Of a stretch of DNA of 16,945 nt, positions 16,028-16,945 are shown in pieces. Below the pieces are notes generated by a model. That model ran no database searches and was not told the origin of the DNA. It saw nothing but the letters and a program-made list of their open reading frames with translations. A program made the position numbers and the translations under genes. Origin of the DNA: Sphingomonadales bacterium (GTDB lineage Bacteria > Pseudomonadota > Alphaproteobacteria > Sphingomonadales > Sphingomonadaceae); contig JAGWVC010000087.1 in the NCBI GenBank assembly GCA_018971065.1, positions 1 to 16,945 on the forward strand, given 5' to 3'. Every line of letters begins with the position of its first letter. Positions within the stretch are counted from its first letter, which is position 1.

Positions 16028-16612
16028 ATGCAGGAAGAAGACGTTCTCGCCGAGTTCCGTGCCAGCCACGCCTTGCTGGAAGGGCACTTCCTGCTCTCGT
16101 CCGGGCGGCATTCGGCGCATTACCTGCAGTGCGCGCGCGTGCTGATGGACCCGATGCGCGCCGGCCGGCTGGCCAGCGGGCTGGCCGCCAGGCTGCCGCG
16201 CGAGCTGCGCAAGGAAATCACCAAGGTGGTCTCGCCGGCGATGGGCGGGGTGATCATCGGCCATGAGATGGGTCGCGCGCTGGGCGTGGAGGCGATGTTC
16301 GTCGAGCGGCCGACCGGCACGTTCGAGCTGCGGCGCGGCTTTGCCCTGACCCCCGGCGACAAGGTGCTGATGGTGGAGGACGTGGTGACCACCGGCCTGT
16401 CCAGCCGCGAGGCGATCGTGGCGATCGAGGAAGCCGGCGGGCAGGTGGTTGCCGCCGCCGCGCTGGTGGATCGTTCGGGCGGCACCGTGGACCTGGGCGT
16501 GCCGTTCTTCCCGCTGATCGCGCTGAACTTCCCGACTTATGCGCCCGACGAGCTGCCGCCGCACCTGGCCGCCACCCCGGCGACGAAGCCGGGCAGCCGG
16601 GCGAAAGCCTGA
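16028..16612 (+). CDS. pyrE: orotate phosphoribosyltransferase
   Basis: This gene encodes a 194-residue enzyme that joins orotate to PRPP to give orotidine 5'-monophosphate, the fifth step of pyrimidine synthesis. The PRPP-binding loop [13 protein letters not shown] (113-125) has the paired acidic residues E117 and D118. [16 protein letters not shown] (24-39) and [20 protein letters not shown] (67-86) match the PyrE substrate regions. Length is that of the shorter PyrE type common in alphaproteobacteria. ATG at 16028 has only a weak purine-rich site (GAGAAAG) 11 bases upstream. It diverges from ctaC, and its stop overlaps the pdxJ start by one base (TGATG). Confidence 0.95.
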   Translation: MQEEDVLAEFRASHALLEGHFLLSSGRHSAHYLQCARVLMDPMRAGRLASGLAARLPRELRKEITKVVSPAMGGVIIGHEMGRALGVEAMFVERPTGTFELRRGFALTPGDKVLMVEDVVTTGLSSREAIVAIEEAGGQVVAAAALVDRSGGTVDLGVPFFPLIALNFPTYAPDELPPHLAATPATKPGSRAKA

Positions 16613-16945
16613 TGGCGGCGGGCCTTCCCGCAGGTCGGCTAAGGCTGGGCGTCAACATCGACCATGTCGCCACGATCCGCAACGCGCGCGGTGGCGACCA
16701 TCCCGATCCGGTGCGCGCCGCACAGATCGTCGCGGCGGTGGGGGGCGACGGCATTACCGCGCACTTGCGCGAGGACCGGCGGCACATCCGCGACGAGGAT
16801 CTGGCGCGCATCCAGGCGGCGACCAGCCTGCCGCTGAACTTCGAGATGGCGGCCACCGACGAGATGCTGGACATCGCGCTGCGCCACCGGCCGCACGCGG
16901 CGTGCATCGTGCCCGAGCGGCGCGAGGAGCGCACCACCGAAGGCG
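16612..16945 (+). CDS. pdxJ: pyridoxine 5'-phosphate synthase, N-terminal part cut by window edge
   Basis: The frame opening at ATG 16612 stays open to the right edge (111 codons). It contains [20 protein letters not shown] and [20 protein letters not shown], followed by [15 protein letters not shown] and [13 protein letters not shown]. These are signature stretches of PdxJ, the TIM-barrel enzyme that condenses 1-deoxyxylulose 5-phosphate with aminoacetone 3-phosphate to make pyridoxine 5'-phosphate (vitamin B6). About half the usual length of some 240 residues is present. The ATG overlaps the pyrE stop by one base, implying a coupled pyrE-pdxJ operon. In related genomes acpS and lepB often follow; that part lies outside this window. 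Confidence 0.95.
   Translation, partial: MAAGLPAGRLRLGVNIDHVATIRNARGGDHPDPVRAAQIVAAVGGDGITAHLREDRRHIRDEDLARIQAATSLPLNFEMAATDEMLDIALRHRPHAACIVPERREERTTEG

Overview
This is a GC-rich chromosomal window, densely packed with genes, from an alphaproteobacterium. It is most likely a member of the Sphingomonadales (Novosphingobium or Sphingomonas type). That placement is inferred from base composition, the secB / Tim44-domain / mltA / smr cluster, the aa3-type ctaC-ctaD pair and the pyrE-pdxJ pair; no database search was possible. I see no insertion sequence, phage gene, CRISPR array, rRNA or tRNA, and no block of unusual composition. It reads as housekeeping core genome.

Layout, left to right. (1) 1-41, minus strand: the first codons of dapB, cut by the window edge. 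It diverges from a plus-strand pair, acyl-CoA thioesterase II (tesB) and a class III sirtuin deacylase (cobB), which overlap by 4 bases. (2) 1731-4671, minus strand: a three-gene exporter operon (HlyD-type adapter, FtsX-type permease, LolD-type ATPase) with 4-base stop/start overlaps. (3) 4765-6072, minus: a dicarboxylate/amino acid:cation symporter. (4) 6177-6899, minus: a DUF4136 lipoprotein with its own terminator. (5) 7031-10150, minus: secB-murJ-trpS, which combines protein-export chaperone, lipid II flippase and tryptophanyl-tRNA synthetase. (6) 10428-12948, plus: Tim44-domain protein, lytic transglycosylase MltA and an Smr-domain protein, closely spaced and divergent from secB. (7) A strong bidirectional hairpin terminator at 12982-13012 separates this operon from the convergent cytochrome c oxidase genes ctaC-ctaD (minus, 13036-15789). 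(8) 16028 to the end, plus: pyrE, then pdxJ, cut by the right edge.

Functional themes are envelope biogenesis and export (SecB, Tim44-domain protein, MurJ, MltA, the ABC exporter, the DUF4136 lipoprotein), respiration (CtaC, CtaD), and core metabolism (DapB, TesB, CobB, PyrE, PdxJ, TrpS). Many adjacent genes overlap or nearly touch, which points to translational coupling.

No gap exceeds 300 bases. The largest are 10151-10427 (277 bp, divergent secB / Tim44 promoters, holding several inverted repeats) and 15790-16027 (238 bp, divergent ctaC / pyrE promoters, holding one long stem-loop). I see no convincing terminator in the trpS / DUF4136 gap (6900-7030). No undescribed multi-gene system is evident. 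The items most worth a second look are non-coding repeat structures and a few protein tails.
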